This document shows positions 61,752 to 64,000 of a stretch of 64,000 bases of DNA, in pieces (the stretch's first letter is position 1; each line of letters begins with the position of its first letter). The stretch comes from Chitinophagaceae bacterium BSSC1. Its GTDB lineage: Bacteria > Bacteroidota > Bacteroidia > Chitinophagales > Chitinophagaceae. A program made the position numbers and the translations under genes. The notes beneath the pieces are model-generated. The model ran no database searches and was not told the origin of the DNA. It saw nothing but the letters and a program-made list of their open reading frames with translations. Where the stretch lies: contig NKJC01000001.1 of the NCBI GenBank assembly GCA_002256435.1, positions 868,001-932,000 on the forward strand, given 5' to 3'.

Positions 61752-64000
61752 ATGGAACTGAAAAACTATCAACAGGAAGCCATTACTGACCTTGAACGTT
61801 TTTTGGAGAATATTCAGGAAACAAAAGATGTTTATAGAGCTTACAATAATTTCTGGACCACCCATCCCCTATCTCCTGTTCAGCCCTTTCCAGGTAAACC
61901 CATAGAACCCTATAAAGACAATATTGTTGGTGTCCCTCATATTTGTTTTAAGATTCCAACTGCTGGAGGTAAAACTTTCGTTGCCTGTAATGCAATACAT
62001 AGCATTTTCAATGCCTTTCATTACCATGCCAAAAAAGCCGTTGTATGGCTGGTTCCCTCCATCACCATTTTAGAACAAACCATCAATAACTTAAAAGACA
62101 CCACTCATCCTTACAGGCAAAAAATTAATTCGCATTTTGGTAATAAAGTAGCTGTATTTGATAAAGCTGATTTATTAAATGGAACAGGCCTTAATCCCAG
62201 TAGCGTTTCAGAACAACTCAATATATTGGTACTTAGTTTTGATAGCCTTAGAGCCAAGAATAAAGAAGAAAGAAAGGTTTACCAAGAAAATGGCAATCTC
62301 CAACCATTTGCTCATGAATTGGGAGACAGGGAAGACATTTCATTAATGCGGGTCATTCAGTCATTGAACCCTGTGGTGATTGTTGATGAGAGTCATAACG
62401 CAGAAACGGATCTGAGCGTGGACATGCTCAAAAATCTGAACCCCTGTTTTATTTTGGACCTAACAGCCACACCAAGAAAAAATAGCAATATCATCAGTTT
62501 TGTTGACGCCATTGAATTGAAGAAAGCCAATATGGTCAAACTTCCTGTAATCTGTTATAACCATTCAGACAAATCGGAAGTCATCAATTCTGCCTTACAA
62601 TTGAGACATAAGCTAGAGGCACAAGCAATAGAAGAACAAAAAAAAGGTGGAAGGTATATTAGACCTATCGTGTTATTTCAAGCACAACCCAGAAATGCAG
62701 AAGACAATACCACTTTTGAAAAGCTTAAAGCGCAGTTGATAGAACTAAAAATTCCAGAAGAACAGATTAAAATCAAGACTGCTAGTATCAATGAAATAAA
62801 AGGACTTGATCTAATGAGTCCGGATTGTCCTGTACGATATATTATTACCATCAATGCCCTAAAAGAAGGATGGGATTGCCCATTTGCTTATATCTTGGCA
62901 TCACTTGCAGACAAATCATCAGCTGTTGATGTGGAACAAATATTGGGCAGGGTATTAAGGCAACCTTATGTTACCAAACATCAATTCCCCCTATTGAATC
63001 TATGCTATGTACTAACAGCTTCAGCCAAATTCCTTGAAACATTAGACAATATTGTGAAGGGCTTGAATAGGGCTGGATTTAGTGACCAAGACTATAAAAT
63101 GGCCGATCCCTTACAAGTGGAAATTGCCAGGGAAACGGAGAAAATTGACCAACTTAATGTCTTTACTCAATCCACCGTTCAACCCAACTTAATAGAGCAA
63201 ACAGAAGATATTGACCTTTCAAAAATTACACCCATTGATCAAATAGGCAACCATACAGTAGGATTAACTGCCATAGAAGAAACAGCTGTTGCAGAAGTAA
63301 TCAATTTTGAAAAACGTTTAGATGCAGCAGCTACTAATAACCATCTACCCATACCAACAGTTTTAGAAAAAATGGTCAAGAGCTATTCTATTAAACCTGT
63401 CTTTCAGGAAACAGCATCAAAGATCTACTTACCCCAATTCTATTTGCAATTGCCATTCTCTGATATGTTTGGTGGTGAAAAATTATTGGAAAAGGAGGAG
63501 CTCATTGAACAGTTCAAATTGGCTCAGGAAGACACTAAGATTTCCTTTGAAAATATTTCTTCGGAATTATACAAAATAGACCTTGATGAAACCAGACAGG
63601 GCCATACTCCAAGCTTTCTAAAAATTGATGGGAAATTCAAGGAAAGTATTTTATCCTACATTTTAGATCCATCTAGAAAAGAGGAAAGGGTTAAAAACTT
63701 TAGTAAAAGATTGGTAGATCAGATTGGAAAATTGGATCCCATACCCGAAGTAGATATCCTAAAATATGTACAAAGAATTTTAGAAAATTTTACAGATGAA
63801 CAGTTTAATGATTTGGCTAGTAAGGAATATAGTTACGCCAGAAAAATCAAAGAAAAAATCAGAGATTCCGCAGATAGATATTCTGAAAAAAACTTTTTCA
63901 AATACTTAGACATTGACAAGGTATTTATAAAGCCCTCGTACCAATTTCCAGAACAGATCATACCAGGCGCAACGGCCAAAGACATTACCAAGTCGCTTTA
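61752..64000 (+). CDS. res: Type III restriction endonuclease Res subunit, 3' end cut by the window
   Basis: ATG at 61752; the frame stays open for 749 codons to the window end. Helicase motifs: CFKIPTAGGKTFVACNAI (Walker A), VVIVDESHNAET (DExH), LDLTATPRKN (motif III) and VEQILGRVLRQPYVTKH (motif VI, QxxGRxxR). Res subunits are about 900-1,000 residues, so roughly 150-250, including the nuclease PD-ExK, lie outside. Res couples ATP-driven movement to cutting when two unmethylated sites meet. The frame is intact in the window. Confidence 0.93.
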   Translation, partial: MELKNYQQEAITDLERFLENIQETKDVYRAYNNFWTTHPLSPVQPFPGKPIEPYKDNIVGVPHICFKIPTAGGKTFVACNAIHSIFNAFHYHAKKAVVWLVPSITILEQTINNLKDTTHPYRQKINSHFGNKVAVFDKADLLNGTGLNPSSVSEQLNILVLSFDSLRAKNKEERKVYQENGNLQPFAHELGDREDISLMRVIQSLNPVVIVDESHNAETDLSVDMLKNLNPCFILDLTATPRKNSNIISFVDAIELKKANMVKLPVICYNHSDKSEVINSALQLRHKLEAQAIEEQKKGGRYIRPIVLFQAQPRNAEDNTTFEKLKAQLIELKIPEEQIKIKTASINEIKGLDLMSPDCPVRYIITINALKEGWDCPFAYILASLADKSSAVDVEQILGRVLRQPYVTKHQFPLLNLCYVLTASAKFLETLDNIVKGLNRAGFSDQDYKMADPLQVEIARETEKIDQLNVFTQSTVQPNLIEQTEDIDLSKITPIDQIGNHTVGLTAIEETAVAEVINFEKRLDAAATNNHLPIPTVLEKMVKSYSIKPVFQETASKIYLPQFYLQLPFSDMFGGEKLLEKEELIEQFKLAQEDTKISFENISSELYKIDLDETRQGHTPSFLKIDGKFKESILSYILDPSRKEERVKNFSKRLVDQIGKLDPIPEVDILKYVQRILENFTDEQFNDLASKEYSYARKIKEKIRDSADRYSEKNFFKYLDIDKVFIKPSYQFPEQIIPGATAKDITKSL

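Noticed and set aside
1-64000. tRNA, rRNA, riboswitch, transposase or integrase genes
   Set aside because: None was recognised when reading both strands. A tRNAscan-SE, Rfam and ISfinder search would be needed to exclude them.

Overview
The window reads as a chromosomal segment of a member of the Bacteroidota, most likely family Chitinophagaceae. Reasons: an operon joining PorG-like, UppS, BamA and two OmpH/Skp proteins; the gliding protein GldC; an IPExxxVDY-family protein; a type IX secretion (T9SS) sorting-domain fragment; -7 promoter boxes of the TAnnTTTG type; weak Shine-Dalgarno sequences; and about 40% G+C in housekeeping genes (hand counts of single 60-base lines). Genus and species cannot be fixed from the sequence alone.

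Layout. 1-8.6 kb (minus): an outer-membrane biogenesis operon, read as CBS protein, BamA-like barrel, NAD kinase, PorG-like barrel, UppS, BamA, OmpH, OmpH. 8.6-19.9 kb: mostly minus-strand housekeeping genes (hydrolase, CvpA, YqeY, GldC, a glycosyltransferase, 3-hydroxybutyryl-CoA dehydrogenase, MscS channel, LpxH-like phosphatase, GGCT-like, LUD protein, FtsH, RsfS) with a short plus-strand MerR/thioredoxin pair. 19.9-34.3 kb: BirA, SelD, an M28 peptidase, FeoB, a GAF histidine kinase, Bcp, a CarB that stops at its midpoint, a 1128-residue GH18-like/deacetylase/GT2 fusion and the C-terminal half of a transketolase. 34.4-36.5 kb: an accessory island with a charged secreted protein, then broken toxin-antitoxin genes (HipB with a HipA stump, MazE with a decapitated MazF) lying between two diverged inverted copies of one noncoding element. 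36.5-47.1 kb: nucleoside-recognition transporter, PdxH, an RND efflux pair, and a four-gene SDR/SDR/acyl-CoA dehydrogenase/phosphotransferase operon. 47.1-51.4 kb: an internally deleted zeta-toxin relative with a 57-residue partner, a surface protein, an esterase, an orphan ParA and a chromate-type transporter. 51.7-57.1 kb: an A+T-rich norCBQDEF-type nitric oxide reductase operon. 57.1-59.2 kb: a 2-oxoglutarate oxygenase relative and a DUF3089 lipoprotein. 59.3-64.0 kb: a T9SS fragment, then a type III restriction-modification locus (XRE regulator, Mod, and Res running off the end).

How the genes connect. The first operon makes and inserts outer-membrane proteins, supplies the undecaprenyl carrier and probably contributes a T9SS component. 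The nor operon reduces nitric oxide to nitrous oxide and carries its own assembly ATPase and VWA partner. The SDR/ACAD/phosphotransferase operon looks like a fatty-acyl or hydroxyacyl degradation module. The most unusual part is the 34.9-36.4 kb island: remnants of two toxin-antitoxin systems between inverted copies of an element whose right copy holds a long imperfect hairpin that the left copy lacks. No rRNA, tRNA, CRISPR array, transposase or integrase was seen.
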